A program made the position numbers and the translations under genes. The notes under the pieces were generated by a model that worked only from the letters and a program-made list of their open reading frames with translations, did no database searches and was not told where the DNA came from. From the NCBI RefSeq assembly GCF_041381155.1, contig NC_091137.1, positions 26,953,351 through 27,017,350 of the forward strand: 64,000 nt of DNA, written 5' to 3'. The first letter of the stretch is position 1. Each line of letters starts with the position of its first letter. This document shows positions 33,596 to 48,500 of the stretch, piece by piece. This DNA is from Argopecten irradians. Lineage: Eukaryota; Mollusca; Bivalvia; Pectinida; Pectinidae.

Positions 33596-36500
33596 GTAAG
33601 GTTACACCGTAAACAACGACAAGTGAGCTCTATTAATCAACCGTATACACGTGTGGAAAAAAACCTTGTTTAAAAATCTACTGAATGAAGTACGGGGGCA
33701 ATACAACGTAACGGTATGCAAAAAGTAGTTGACCTCACGAGGTCAGGAATGAGTGTCGGGTTAAGGCTATTGCTGAGGAATTTATTAACAAAATTTAAAT
33801 ATCGACATTCTTTCATTCATTGCTATTCATGGAAACAGATGTTTACATGTATTAACACAGCTTGCACATTTTATTTAAGCATTAAAAATATTACATGATA
33901 ACTGGTGATAAAATGTTCTAACAGTTTTGTGAGTATTTTATTTTGATTAATTTTATAAACAATACACCACATGCTAATGGTGTAATTAACGTGATGTGGA
34001 AAATTTCAAAATTTTCCTGTTTTTGGTCTGGTATTTAACACAAGGTACTGCATAATATATATTATACTGTAATAATTTCAAAATTGTGATCTTAATTCTT
34101 TTAAAAAGTAGATGCTTTTCAATTTTACCAATAATAGTACATAGCTACACAAAAAATAGATAGTCATTACCTATTATTCTATTATGGAAATAACTCTCAA
34201 CTACCTTAATGCATGCCTATTTGTATAATATAACTTTTGAACTCCAACAAGATCATACTCTGCTAGTGTATAGTGTCCTTATTTTTTGACAAACATAATG
34301 ATACAAATATTTAATAGAAAAGAAAAAAAGGAAATGAATCCTGCATACCAATAGAAATACGTAACCTGAAGAGTTTTAACTTTTGTGTGTAGCTATATGT
34401 CATAATATTATACATTTTATAATAAGTTTGACATTTGATGCATAAGAACAATATAATTATACTAGAACATGTAGAAAGCAGATCATTATATATATATGGA
34501 GTCCTCCATAAATCATAGAAAATTAGGGATCAATTCGGAGGAAGACCTTTGGTCATTGACCGATACTTTTCAAAAGTGGACATTATTCATCCATTCTTCC
34601 AGAATTTCCTTGATATTATGTTGTTAAAGGCCCTTAAATTTTTTCGAAATCTTGAAAACCAAAATGATTCCTAATTAGGCTTATTGATAAAATGTAAATA
34701 AAAAGAGCTACCTATAAGCACTTTTATATTTTATATATGGCCTTTGTTTATACAAAACCGTACCTGCATTCTGACCTCATTTATTTATTATATCTATATA
34801 TAGAAACTAAGAGGATTGACATATGTGTACTGAAGATCATGATTAGTTTATTAACATTATTAATATTGTTTTACATTGGTGGAAAACAATCTTAATACAA
34901 GAAATGTACATATACTATGAAGAGTTACTTATAAATTCAGGGCATCCAACTTAAGTGTAGACCTAAAGCTTAAATTAGAGAATGTTTTTGACTCTCAAAA
35001 ATCAGATTTGACTCTTGAGTTTGAAGTGTATTTGTCACTCTTTTGACTCTGATATATATTGAAATTGTGATTTGACACCTCACTCTATCTGCTGAGAGTC
35101 AAGGGTCATCTAGATCTGGATGTCCTGTTAATTTATCATTAGCAGCAATAGTAGTAAATGATGGTTAATAAATGATGACACAAAATTAACATTATATAAA
35201 ATGTACAGTCACTATTTGTATATTGCAACAAAGATAGATATTCTATTTAACTTCCATTCAAGTGTATTTCAAAATACATGTGTTCTACAAAGTTCAAACC
35301 CTGTACATTGATGTACATTGTATTGGTGTGATAAGAAAAATCCTTGAATTATGAATGATTGATAGTTACACAGTAAAAGTTCACTTCTAAAACACTAATT
35401 CCCAAAATTTGATAGTTCCAGCAGGGATTAAATTAAAGCTCCAAATACAAAAGGTTGAGATAAAAATTACTATAACCAAGTCTAATTGGTCCCCAAACTC
35501 ATTGATTTATCTTTCTGATACATAATGATGTATGCAATTTGTAGTTATGTCCAATGTAGTTTTCATATCAGTATTTTAAGGTTATAGTCTGGTCAAATAA
35601 AAAATATTGTAACACTATTTAAAAAAAGAAGGGTCAGTAAGTAAATAATTTTTATTCAACCTTATATAAACCATGGATTTGATTAACAGGGTATACGTAT
35701 AATTGCTGTCTTAAATTTACAAAATATTTACCAAAATTCTTGATTTTGTGCAAAACCCAAAAAATCAAAGATGTTATTTGTTTGCTGGATGGTAAAACTG
35801 ATATGAAGTGTTCAAGTTGGCACTGATTTTACTGGAAACCCAAATATTTTTTTGACATGGCGTTATAGATCTTGCCTATGACAGTGTTAATTTAAAGATG
35901 GAAGCTTGTACATAAGATACCAAATTATAAAGTTAATTGATTCCCAACATCTTTATTTATTAGTTATAATTTAACTTGTACTATATAATTAAATGAATAA
36001 AAAGCATATTGTATATGATTAAGCTATAAAGTCAATAGCTAATGAAAAACTCTTAATATTGCATGAACTTTTCACTATACCCTTGGTATATAAATTTATG
36101 TAGCCAATAGTTCAAGATCTATTTTCCCAAATTTTAATACTAAGATGCTATATAAAAGAATATTTGATAATTATTTGTCATATGATATGTCTAAAAATAT
36201 ATATATTTATTGATTTCTCATCAAATCAACTTTTATTAATATACATGTTTTATCATGTAGTTGAGATAAAATGTTTGATATTAATTAAATTAATTTTGAT
36301 TACAAATTACATTGAATATTGAAAGATTTACTTTTCTTTTAGGATACTTTCAAATTAATTCTATATTTGGAAGATTGAATTAACCATGCAATATACACAT
36401 CAATTGGAAAATATACTAGACATCTTTTTATATATCTAGTACTATTGATGAAGGATATATGCTGGGAAAGTGTGTTGATACATTTTATAATGATAATTGT

Positions 36501-39500
36501 TCGTAAAGCATTACACTCTGTCCTGGGAAAGTGTAGTTAATGATGATAAGAAGATACACGGAGTGGCTGCATGGGAAAAACCTGGGATAATGTACTTTAT
36601 CGGAAGATACACTGGTGAATTTGTACTTTGTGTAAGGACAATCTATATAGCTACTAGTGATGTGTACTTTACTGGTTTGGTACTGATGTACTCCAAAGCC
36701 AATCAGCCTATTTTCTTAGTTCATTCTTAATTGAAAATTTCATATTACTGCTCTCCTATTTAAATATAGAAGATTTAGAAGTCAATTATATCCAGGCTGT
36801 GCTTCTAATTATGAAAGGATTAATTAATCAATGATCTGAGTTGCATGCTGACGTTGGGCTTGTAATTATATAATGTAATGTGATTTGTAATTCAACTTTT
36901 ACTGTGATACGCTATACTGTCATGATCACAACACTGTGACCCTTTTAATGGACATTCCGATCATAATGTTATCATAAATATCTTTACAGTTTCATCAAGT
37001 TTGTGTGTTATTTTACAATTTAGTTCTATAACACATTCTACTTTTGGTATAATCACAATTTAGGCTTATTAGATGAATAATGATAATTTTAGATACCGTA
37101 GCTATATATAGAGTGAAAATGTTTGCTTAGGAAAAGTTAATATGTTGATGTTATTAGAAAAGGTGGGAATTATGTAAAATACTACAACATATTGATATTA
37201 CTGACTTTTAAGAAAACAGTGTATAACGAAATGCTGAATTGATCATGATCTTCCTTTAATTAATTAGCTTGGACCTCCAAATGTAATGAAAGATGATCCA
37301 CCGCTGACAAATAGTTTATTTTTCTTGAGAATAGTTTATTTTTCTCTATCAAACAGAGCAGACAAATTAGTATTTTTCTTCAGTTACAAAAGTAAGTTGT
37401 TTACACAATCACCACCATTGAAAAGTATGAGCTTCTAATTTTACTTCAAGATAAAAATCTTACAAAAAAATAAATTGCATTCCGAAGAATTTCGTGGTAG
37501 GTATGTACTGCATTTCCTTTATGGAATGTGAGTACTGATTGTACATGCACCAAACACCATACACGATTAAACACCAATTATTGTTCAAATGATAAGTACC
37601 ATTTGATTTATGCTCTAAGTCGGTGATGGAGCATCTTTTATAGATTAGTATATTATCTCCTTAAGCTTGAATTGTGTTGATGACCTTTGGTGACCTTTTT
37701 GTTACCTAGGTCAGATATGATCATTGATATGGCCATGGCCATATATACTAATTGAATATCATATATATCAACAGGAATATATCAATTTAATATTTGAGTA
37801 AATATATACAGTTTGTAAATCCTACAAAGTCTGTACCCTTAAGTACATGCACATACACAGACTATAATTAATGATTATATCATAAATGTAAACGTCACTA
37901 TATATATAAACAAAACATGAACATGACCCCTATATGGCATGGTCTATAATATGGTTTATAGATTTAAAGTATTTATATCAATGGGAATATATGGCTGTAA
38001 TTCAAGTACTCAGTTTATTGTATATACTATTATAAATAATTTACACTGTATCTCGAAAATAAATGATGTATTAGCTATATATATGTATATATAAGGCTTA
38101 CATGATGAAGTCCCCACCTAATAACTTAATTTCAGGTCTTCACCTGGATAGACATCTATAAAATGTATATTTCTTGAACTATACTGAACATGAGTAAACC
38201 TTCAAATCCCATAGATAATGGCTGGCCAAATATATAAGTAAGGATCAAGTAACACTCCAGGTAAAATCTGTCATTTGTTTGATATTGTGGTAACACAGGT
38301 AACCTTTCACAGGTAATCAACAGGTGTGTTGGAATACAGATGGTTAACAGGTGTGTCATTATACAGGTAAATTGTTAGTTGAACAGATATAGGTGAACCA
38401 CATACCGAGGGAAAGGTTAGAGTTCCTAGGTAGAGATCAATGGGTCTATACCAGCTAATTAGCATTGGTATATATATTTGATGTGTCCTGCTGAGGAAAA
38501 CTACTGGTAGATATATTTGATGTGTCCTGCTGAGGAAACTGTAAAGATGTTATTTGTAGCTGTGAAGTATGTGTATAGTACACCTTAAATTGTCATATTT
38601 TTTCAAAGGAGTCTAGAAAAGCGCAAAATGTTATACTGAACAGAGAAAAACATCCATTTAGCTTAATCTTCCTATCATCAAACATGGACAAATGCAACTT
38701 AGTATTTTTTATATATTATTGAAAATATTTTACTAGACAAGGTGAGCACGAGGCTCTATATTTTTCAGTTACATCTAACAACTTGAGTAGATTTTGAGAT
38801 TTTACATTGACTGTTAAAATGTATCATCCCGATTTGGGACCCCTGGGATAGTAGTCTTATTTAGAAGACCGGTCTAGATTTATAAAGAGGTGGCATGGTT
38901 GCTAATTAATTAAGGCAAAGTTTGACTATATATATATAAAATTCCTTTTATCATCATCATCAATATAGGCATGGCTTTATACTACAAATACAATAAAAGG
39001 AAGGTCTCTTCTAGATCTCTGTGATAAGTAATAAATAATAAAATTAATTTCTTATAACAATTGTAAATTTCGATATGATGTAAACAAGTAATGTAACAAG
39101 CTGAAGAACATAACACTATATTCAGTAATGATTGTAATTTTGCAGACTAAGGAGAAATTTTATGGAAGCCCTGGAGTTGAGCTAACAGATTTTACAGCGT
39201 ATTTTAAAACTCCTTTAACCTAGAAGTAGTTAAACATTACGTGGGAGGACATGACACAGTCTGAATTTACGGCGTGACAACATGAACATATTATTACAGA
39301 ATTTCAGGTTGGGTGGCCAACTTTGTCATGCATGGCGTGTTATGAGAATGCTTATGTTCACAAATAAACCATTCTCTTGACACCCTTTTGTGGCTGACTT
39401 TGGTTTATACAGTCATTACACATTGCCATGACCTTAATTTATCCAGAAATTTAGTATTCATTTTAATCCCTTGAAGTTGCTACTTAAGACATATTCTATG

Positions 39501-42500
39501 GTCATCTCTATGTTCATTTCTTGCAATCTTGACAAGCTAAAATATTGGTCTGATCTTGATGATGCAGATTTCTCTAAGAACTGTAGAAACCATATTTAAA
39601 ACACATATCCAGACTTATCCTTTCTGACCCTCATGACAATCTCTTCAGAATGCAACATGTGATGCTTCTGAGAATCCCTTAATCTCTGTCTTGTACCCCT
39701 TGGAATCTCATTAGAAATTCTTGTAGTTAATATATTGACTCCTCACCCTTCTGAAACATCAAATTGATCCCTATTACCTACATTGACTCCTCACCCTTCT
39801 GAAACATCAAATTGATCCCTATTACCTACATTGACTCCTCACCCTTCTGAAACATCAAATTGATCCCTATTACCTACATTGACTCCTCACCCTTCTGAAA
39901 CATCAAATTGATCCCTATTACCTACATTGACTCCTCACCCTTCTGAAACATCAAATTGATCCCTATTACCTACATTGACTCCTCACCCTTCTGAAACATC
40001 AAATTGATCCTTCCTACATTGACTCCTCCCTTCTGAAACATCAAATTGATCCCTATTACCTAATTACTCCTCACCTTCTGAAACATCAAATTGATCCCTA
40101 TTACCTACATTGACTCCTCACCCTTCTGAAACATCAAATTGATCCCTATTACCTACATTGACTCCTCACCCTTCTGAAACATCAAATTGATCCCTATTAC
40201 CTACATTGACTCCTCACCCTCTGAAACATCAAATTGATCCCTATTGACCTACATTGACTCCACCCTTCTGAAACATCAAATTGATCCCTATTACCTACAT
40301 TGACTCCTCACCCTTCTGAAACATCAAATTGATCCCTATTACCTACATTGACTCCTCACCCTTCTGAAACATCAAATTGATCCCTATTACCTACATTGAC
40401 TCCTCACCCTTCTGAAACATCAAATTGATCCCTATTACCTATATTGACTCCTCACCCTTCTGAAACATCAAATTGATCCCTATTACCTACATTGACTCCT
40501 CACCCTTCTGAAACATCAAATTGATCCCTATTACCTACATTGACTCCTCACCCTTCTGAAACATCAAATTGATCCCTATTACCTACATTGACTCCTCACC
40601 CTTCTGAAACATCAAATTGATCCCTATTACCTACATTGACTCCTCACCCTTCTGAAACATCAAATTGATCCCTATTACCTACATTGACTCCTCACCCTTC
40701 TGAAACATCAAATTGATCCCTATTACCTACATTGACTCCTCACCCTTCTGAAACATCAATTGATCCCTATTCCTGATTGACTCCTCACCCTTCTGAAACA
40801 TCAAATTGATCCCTGTTCCTATTGACTCCTCACCCTTCTGAAACATCAAATTGATCCCTATTACCTACATTGACTCCTCACCCTTCTGAAACATCAAATT
40901 GATCCCTATTACCTATGACTCCTCACCCTTCTGAAACATCAAATTGATCCCTATTACCTACATTGACTCCTCACCCTTCTGAAACATCAAATTGATCCCT
41001 ATTAGGCTATAACCTATGTAATTCCAATATGTTGTATTGCATTTAGAATTAAATTGAGATTGAAAATCCTTTTAGACAGTAATTGTATGAATTGCACATC
41101 TTTGGAGGATGCAGTCTGGAATCATGGATAGATGTCACAAATCCCATCACATATAGGTATGATATAGGAACCGTATATGCTATATCTGCTGAAAACCATG
41201 CATATACTGGATAGATGTGATATCTCTGCTGAAAACCATATAGATGTGATATCTCTGTGAAAACTATGCAGGTGTGATATCACTGCTTGAAACCATATAG
41301 GTATCTCTGTTGAAAACCATATAGCTATATAGGTGTACATGTAATATCACTGCTGAAAACCATATAGATGTGATATCTCTGTGAAAACTATGCAGGTGTG
41401 ATATCACTGCTTGAAACCATATAGGTATCTCTGTTGAAAACCATATAGCTATATATATAGGTGTACATGTAATATCACTGCTGAAAACCATATAGATGTG
41501 ATATCTCTGTGAAAACTATGCAGGTGTGATATCACTGCTTGAAACCATATATGTATCTCTGTTGAAAACCATATAGGTGTACATGTAATATCACTGCTGG
41601 AAACCATATTGATGTGATATCTCTGTTGAAAACCATATGGAATTGATATCTTTGCTGAAAACCATATAGGTGTGATATCTCTGCTTGAATCCATATAGGT
41701 GTGATATCTCTGTTGAAAACCATATATAATTGATATCTCTGCTGAAAACCATAGAGGTGTGATATCTCTGCTGAAAACCATATATATGTGATATCTACTA
41801 AAAACCATATTGGTGTGAATACTTTGATATCTCTTCTGAAAACTATATAGGTGTGATATCTCTACTGATAACCATAAAAGTGTAATATCTCTGCTTGAAA
41901 TCATATAGGTGCGATATCTATCCTAAAACTCCAAAGGTTACTGGTAATCTCCTGAGAAAATTTGTACTGTACAGGAATTGAATGATTAAAGAGCAATCTA
42001 ATCAACATTAGATCTTCTATGTCGCTGCTCTCCGTAGATCGTCCGCTTGTCCTCTATGGAGAGTGACATAAAAGATCTAATTTTAATTAGATTGGATTAC
42101 AGGGCATTTATTCTGAAATCTCATAGAGAAATATCTATAAAATTTTGAAGCTATAATATATTTCTTGAATTCCATATCTATAAAAACCTGAAATGAAATC
42201 TGTAGAGAACTTAGTAATGGTTCTTAGGAGGACTTTATATCTGTACATGTGATATATCTCAAAGAATTAACAACCGTGATCCCACGATCACAGTCTAATC
42301 ACAGTTGTGGTATCTAACTCCCTGTTTTGGCCCCAGATATCCCTGTATAGGTGTTATCTTGTTTAGTTACTGATGCTGAAATGGTAATCAGCTTGAATAA
42401 TGTACCCCATTTAACAAAATATTTCACTTGACCTCCTTTTTGTCTGACCTCTAGAGGTCATACAGGGAGACAAGTCTAAGGTGAAATGTTTGACCCAAAA

Positions 42501-45500
42501 CAAATTCAGTGAACCAAAATCAATTATCACACACATGTTGTAGATGTTGTGATGCCACTATCAGACTGTTTCAGTATATGTAAACAGTGTATAAAGCCAG
42601 GAGTACTTGTGGGCCTATGTGTTTTGCCTATAGGTATGTTAGGACTATGAGGTGTGTGAGCCAGAGATGGGAGAGATCTTATCACTATGGATATAGGCTT
42701 GGTTTGCCTCCCACTGATCTGGTGAGGTCTCCACAAACCCTGCTATATACTGTACTCCATGTCAATCTCCATAGCCTCACATCACACCATCGGCTTTGTC
42801 AGTTTTGGATGAGACTTATAGTGTTGCAGGTGATCTTAAACCAAACTAGAAATGCCAAGGCCCCTTTATCCCCAGCTAGTTAATATCTATTGGGTTAATC
42901 CCATAGAAAATCCATCTCTCCACTTGTTCCCAGGAAATGAAACACAATCATCCTACCGTAGTAGGTATTTTTGTACATCGGACTATATCTATCACTTGGA
43001 CTTGGGACTTGTTCATCCAGGGTGTCCCTATCTGCATGCATTCAGTGTCATTCTATCTACACTTTTTAATATATTCACTACCAGTCAGATTTTGTAGCAC
43101 TGTAATTCCCACCCATCGCACATATCCTAAAGTTATTCCCACCCTGATTCATGATCATCTGATATGTAGTTTCCCTATCAGATTTTGAAGCACTGTAATT
43201 CCCACCCATCGCACATATCCTAAAGCTATTCCCACCCTGATTCATGATCATCTGATATGTAGTTTCCCTATCAGATTTTGAAGCACTGTAATTCCCACCC
43301 ATCGCACATATCCTAAAGCTATTCCCACCCTGATTCATGATCATCTGATATGTAGTTTCCCTATCAGATTTTGTTTCCCCTCCTGATAGATATTCACCTT
43401 TATATAACTCTCTACATCTATATCTAGAAGATATTCCATCTGGGCTCCCTATATCCACCTACCGGACTTTCCTTTCCTACTTAGGACTTCATATGCTTAG
43501 AATCTACCAATTCTAGGAATTTCACATCTTTCTCCTCCAATAGGATTCCCACATTATAATTTCCCACTCCATCCATTCCCTACAGGTAAAACCTTCATAT
43601 ATCCTCATGATCATCCACCTAAATGACTTTTCCATTCCCATTTACCTGGTATATATATAGGACATGGACTTTTTCTGTCATTCTTTGTTATAGGTTACTC
43701 CAAGCGTCACTCATACCAGAGCTATATGGGTAATCCTGTCTTTTTTATTTATATAGTTCACTTTCTACAATTACACTATAATATGATGTATGATGTGAAT
43801 CGCTATGCTACATTAGTATGACCTGGGTCTGAACTAAGTGACTTTGGGTGACCTAAAGTTGACATTTCACTGTGAATTTACTCTAAAAATGTCTCATTTT
43901 GTGGTTCTTATTCTATTTTCAACACCTCTATTGTCATCTGAAGACAACAATACATTAATATGTTACAGAGCGTCAGTTACACATGTCTGGTAACAATATA
44001 ACTGCTGTAGATGTAGAGAGTACACGTAGTGCATTGTGACAGTCTCATTGCATTAAATTCATTAACTCATTATTATTATATTCAACCCTGAAGTTCATGA
44101 AGAGCTCTTTTGTATGGATAGAACTATTCTTAAGCTTGAATCCCTTTCAATATTTCAGATACCTCATTATTTTATGTACTTTTATTGAGAGCAGGATTTT
44201 CAAGCTAGCTGAATTAATGGGAAGTTGATATTTCAAAATCGAGCTTCATTGATCAGTTTTCAGTAATTTTCAACATTCAGAATACCTATTCTGTTCTGTT
44301 ACATATGGCAAAGGGAATTAACGTCAGAAATTCTGCTAGTTTAATATCCACAAGTCGGTGTGTACCATGGAAGCTAGGGTCATTTAAGGACACATTACTA
44401 CTAGGTTCAAAGAGAAAGCCAAAGTTCCTTGATGAAAAAACAACAACTAAAGCATTTGGTGAATATATGTGAGCAATATGATGTGATCTCTAGACCCTCA
44501 TAGATCTCAAACTTGCAATAGTCTACAGCTAGATATCCATTGATAATGGTACTTTGGTCAAGTGCCAAATTATAAAAGTATTCATATGTACCGTTACTCC
44601 TTTTTAAGGTAGAATTAAAACCAAACTAATTTGAAGATATCAAATTAAAAGGGTATTCACGGTAAAGTTTACTTTGAATTGATTTTGATGTATCAAAATG
44701 TTGGGATATTTGCGGTAATCAAGTAAAAAGCATTTTCCTTATCTGCCCTATCACGTGTATCATGCGTTCACTGATAATGGTTCAGTGACTCCCAAAGGAG
44801 TCCTACATGGCCAAATCCCTGTGATCACCGCTATAGCCATCTCAACACCAGAAAAATTAGGAGCACTGTACACTACTCACCTGTTAACCAGCTAATCGAA
44901 AGCTAGTGTATATTAATCAAATCAGTGTATGTTTACCTGGGTGAGAAAACCACATTATGTATATACACCTAGATTAACAGTTTTGGCCAGTGAATGGAAG
45001 GGTTGAGAATCAATGCCCTCAGAATGTTGTCGCCCTGTTAGGAGTGGTTATAAGTCACTTTTAAAGGTTGTTGGAATTTGTCCTAGCGGTCGCTTCGTCA
45101 CCCATGGATAACTTTGGTGATATAGGAAGTATAGTTAGTAGTAAAGGCATATGAAGTTGCCTTTTTATCTCTAATGAATAACAATAAACAAAGTATATAT
45201 CATAAATAGCAAACCTCACCATCCCCACCCAACCACAATGGAGTAATTAATTAAAGGAGGGGTATATATGGGTATTGGAATCATCCTTTTAGGCTTGTCT
45301 GTCGCTAGCTAGCTGTTGTCCACAAATCCTGTCTGAACCACTCCTATACAACTGGACCAATTTCAATGAAACTTCGCTGCAATGTTAATGTTAAGGAATA
45401 TGTTAGATGTGCACGAAGGCTTTATTTTCTAAAACAATTGTTTGCTATGGCAACCAAGCTAATTAAGTCTACAGGTCATCATATACACAGGTTTTATAAT

Positions 45501-48500
45501 AACCAATAACTCATCTGTCCTCGGATCAATTGTTGTCAAACTTTATCAATTTGATGTAACATATGAATACCTATCACATGCATGACTTAATGATGGTTAC
45601 CATGGAAACATACCATATGCATTAAATAAATAGACTTCTGATTTGTCAAAATTTAGATAACCCCCATTAAAATCTTATTAAGCTGCAATAGTTATAGTAT
45701 TAAAAAAATCAGATATCATTTTTTTTTTTTTACTTTGGTTACCATTGCATTCGGCCAGTTGACTTAGAATTAAGGAATTATTGAATGGCAGTTTGGATAT
45801 ATGCAGCCATCCACACCTACCTAACTTATTTATTTTATAATATAAACTTTATTTAGTTTACATGGATTGAGAAACAAGTTATACAACTTATGTAAATCAC
45901 TCTCGATGGCCCAGATGTAAGCGTGCGAGGGGTCTTAGTGTGGGAGAAAACCCACGTGATCGGGCAGGTGACCCTAAACCTATGGGACCATATATAGAGC
46001 TTTTTGCCTGTTTGTTGAATTTTTATGATTTTAGTGCAAAGCCAATGCATTATATATGCTAATGGCAGTGACAATGATTTTTCATGAACGTAAAGTGAAG
46101 AGAAATACATACCTTAATTTGTTTCATTTATCAGTTAAAATAAAATGATATTTATCACATATCTAGCCTGTCCAGCCATGTCAAACAGCCATGTCGTAAA
46201 TATTGTAAGACACAATTGTAATAACACTATTATGATGTCACATGTAGTTTTGATGTTATAATATATATATATGACGTCGCATTATTGTTTCAGTAGACGG
46301 AAACGTCATATCCGAGCCGGATTTCTATTGTTTTATATAGAGACGAAATCTAAAGTCTTGCTTTTATTTCTATTAATAAAAGTTATGTGATAAATAGAAT
46401 CTTACACTCGTGACTATGTGATATAAAATTTATCAAACTCTTTAAATATTTTGACATGCCACTAGCCTAAAGGCTTGTGGCATATCAAATTATTGAACTC
46501 GTTTGATAAATATCATATCACAGATAGCCACTGATGTTGGATCTTCTATTTGAACAATGCTCCTTTTACACAAATTAACCTATTGTCAGCTAAAGATTGT
46601 ATGTTAATTGCATTAGGTGTCAGGATTTTGGGCTCCCGAAATCTTGTCAGAACCCTCATTATCTTTTGTTAGAAGGGTGATGGTCTCCATTCAATTGCCA
46701 TTAAAGTTATTGTTTAGCCTAGTATGTAATATAATACAGTATAATATAGATTACTTATCCAAAATGGCATTAATTTTCTTATTCTATATAGTTTTCAGGG
46801 ATGTAGCTAGTATGTATGTGAGGATTGTAGTAATTTGAACAATTATGTTTAAATTACTTCAACATGCCAGAGTATTTCAAAGCAAGAGAAGCTCTTAAAT
46901 CTGAATTAAAGCTATACCTGAAGTGACGATTATGTAGGACAAGATACTTTGAATTCACTATAAGTAGGTTTTGCATTATAGTCTGTATAGTAATGCACGA
47001 GTTCACCACCGAAGCTGCCGTAAACCTGTTGCCAACTGAAGTTGAGGCTCTGGTGCCTGGTGTGAGATTTTATGTTAGATTATCTGCATCTACGTTTTTT
47101 TATTGGGCTATATTTATACAAGAATGCAAATCGACTTTAATGAAAGAGAGAGTTGATTTATAACACATGTACACGATTTATGTGCAAAAATACAAAGATT
47201 TACGAACAGGAAGTAATATGTATGTTTATTGATGTAATAGGTTTACTGTTATTGATATCTAAAGCAATATATTATTGCATTTACATATAAATGCATACAC
47301 ATATGTATAAAGCTTATAAGAGATAGTGTATTAAGTCATATATATATTTAATATTTGTTTGCTATAGTGCTGTATTTGCTGTATTTAACATGGGGAATGG
47401 TTAAAAAAGTGAGTCCTATAACTATGTACTAAATGCTCCCACATAAAGTGCATGGGCACACATAGCCAGATAGGTGTTTTTTACAGTGAATGTGGTATTC
47501 TTATTTGCAAATGAATCTATATAGTTAATATTTAATGCATAAAATGTACGAATATGGATAGGATCACATATTAATACATACAATTTTTATAGATAAACAA
47601 AGTTTAATTTTTTTTTTTTTTTTTTTAAATAATAAAGTTTAATTTCAGCAACATTTTTAGCTCACCTTGCCCGAAGGGCCAGTGAGCTTATGTCATGGCG
47701 TGGCGTCCTTCATCCGTCCGTCTGTCGTCCGTCCGTCCGTCCGTCCGTCCGTCAACATTTCCTTTAAATCTTTACTAGTCAGAGAGTTCTGCATGGATTG
47801 TAACCAAATTTGGACACAAACATCTTTGGGGAAGGGGAACAGAACTTGTATAAATTTTGGCTCTGACTCCCCGGGGGCAGGAGGAGCGGGGCCCAATAGG
47901 GGAAATAGATGTAAATCCTAAAAATTGCTACTTGTCCTAGGGTTCTGCATGTATTGTACCAAATTTGGCCACAAACGTCCTTGTGAGAAGGGGAATAGTA
48001 CTTGTATGAATTTTGGCTCTGACTCGCCGGGGGCAGGAGGGGCGGGGCCCAATAGAGGAAATAGAGGTAAATCCTATAAATCGCTACTTGTCCTAGAGTT
48101 CTGCATGGATTGTAACCAAATTTGGCCACAAACATTCTTCGGGGAAGCGAAACAGGACTTGTTGAAAGGAGTAGATATGATAGGACCAGTATTTGGCCTT
48201 AATTTTTCAGGCCGAAAAAAATTAACTCTGATCCCCATCAATTTCATATCAATAAATACTCTCATACTTGCCATTCATCAAAACATATCTTTTTATAACC
48301 ATGTACACGATGTGTCCCACCTATGACGTCATCATATTGATGATTTTCCTCTTCTCGCCAAATTTTGCTAGAAATTCATCATCTTTAGGTTAGAAAAGGC
48401 TTGAAATGGATTTGGCCGCCACCTTGGAGCAACTTTATATTTTGCATGGGTATGCGTAAATACACGATACACAATGTGTGAAAATCTCTTTCTGCTCCAC

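Noticed and set aside
39735..41005. CRISPR-like array
   Set aside because: The units are contiguous tandem copies without unique spacers, and the genome is eukaryotic.
41122..41904. Several minus-strand ORFs of repeated VFSRDIT-like residues
   Set aside because: Created by the 30-bp minisatellite; no start context, splice sites or domain.
43078..43458. 126-codon ORF with a 31-residue repeat
   Set aside because: Artefact of the 93-bp tandem repeat.
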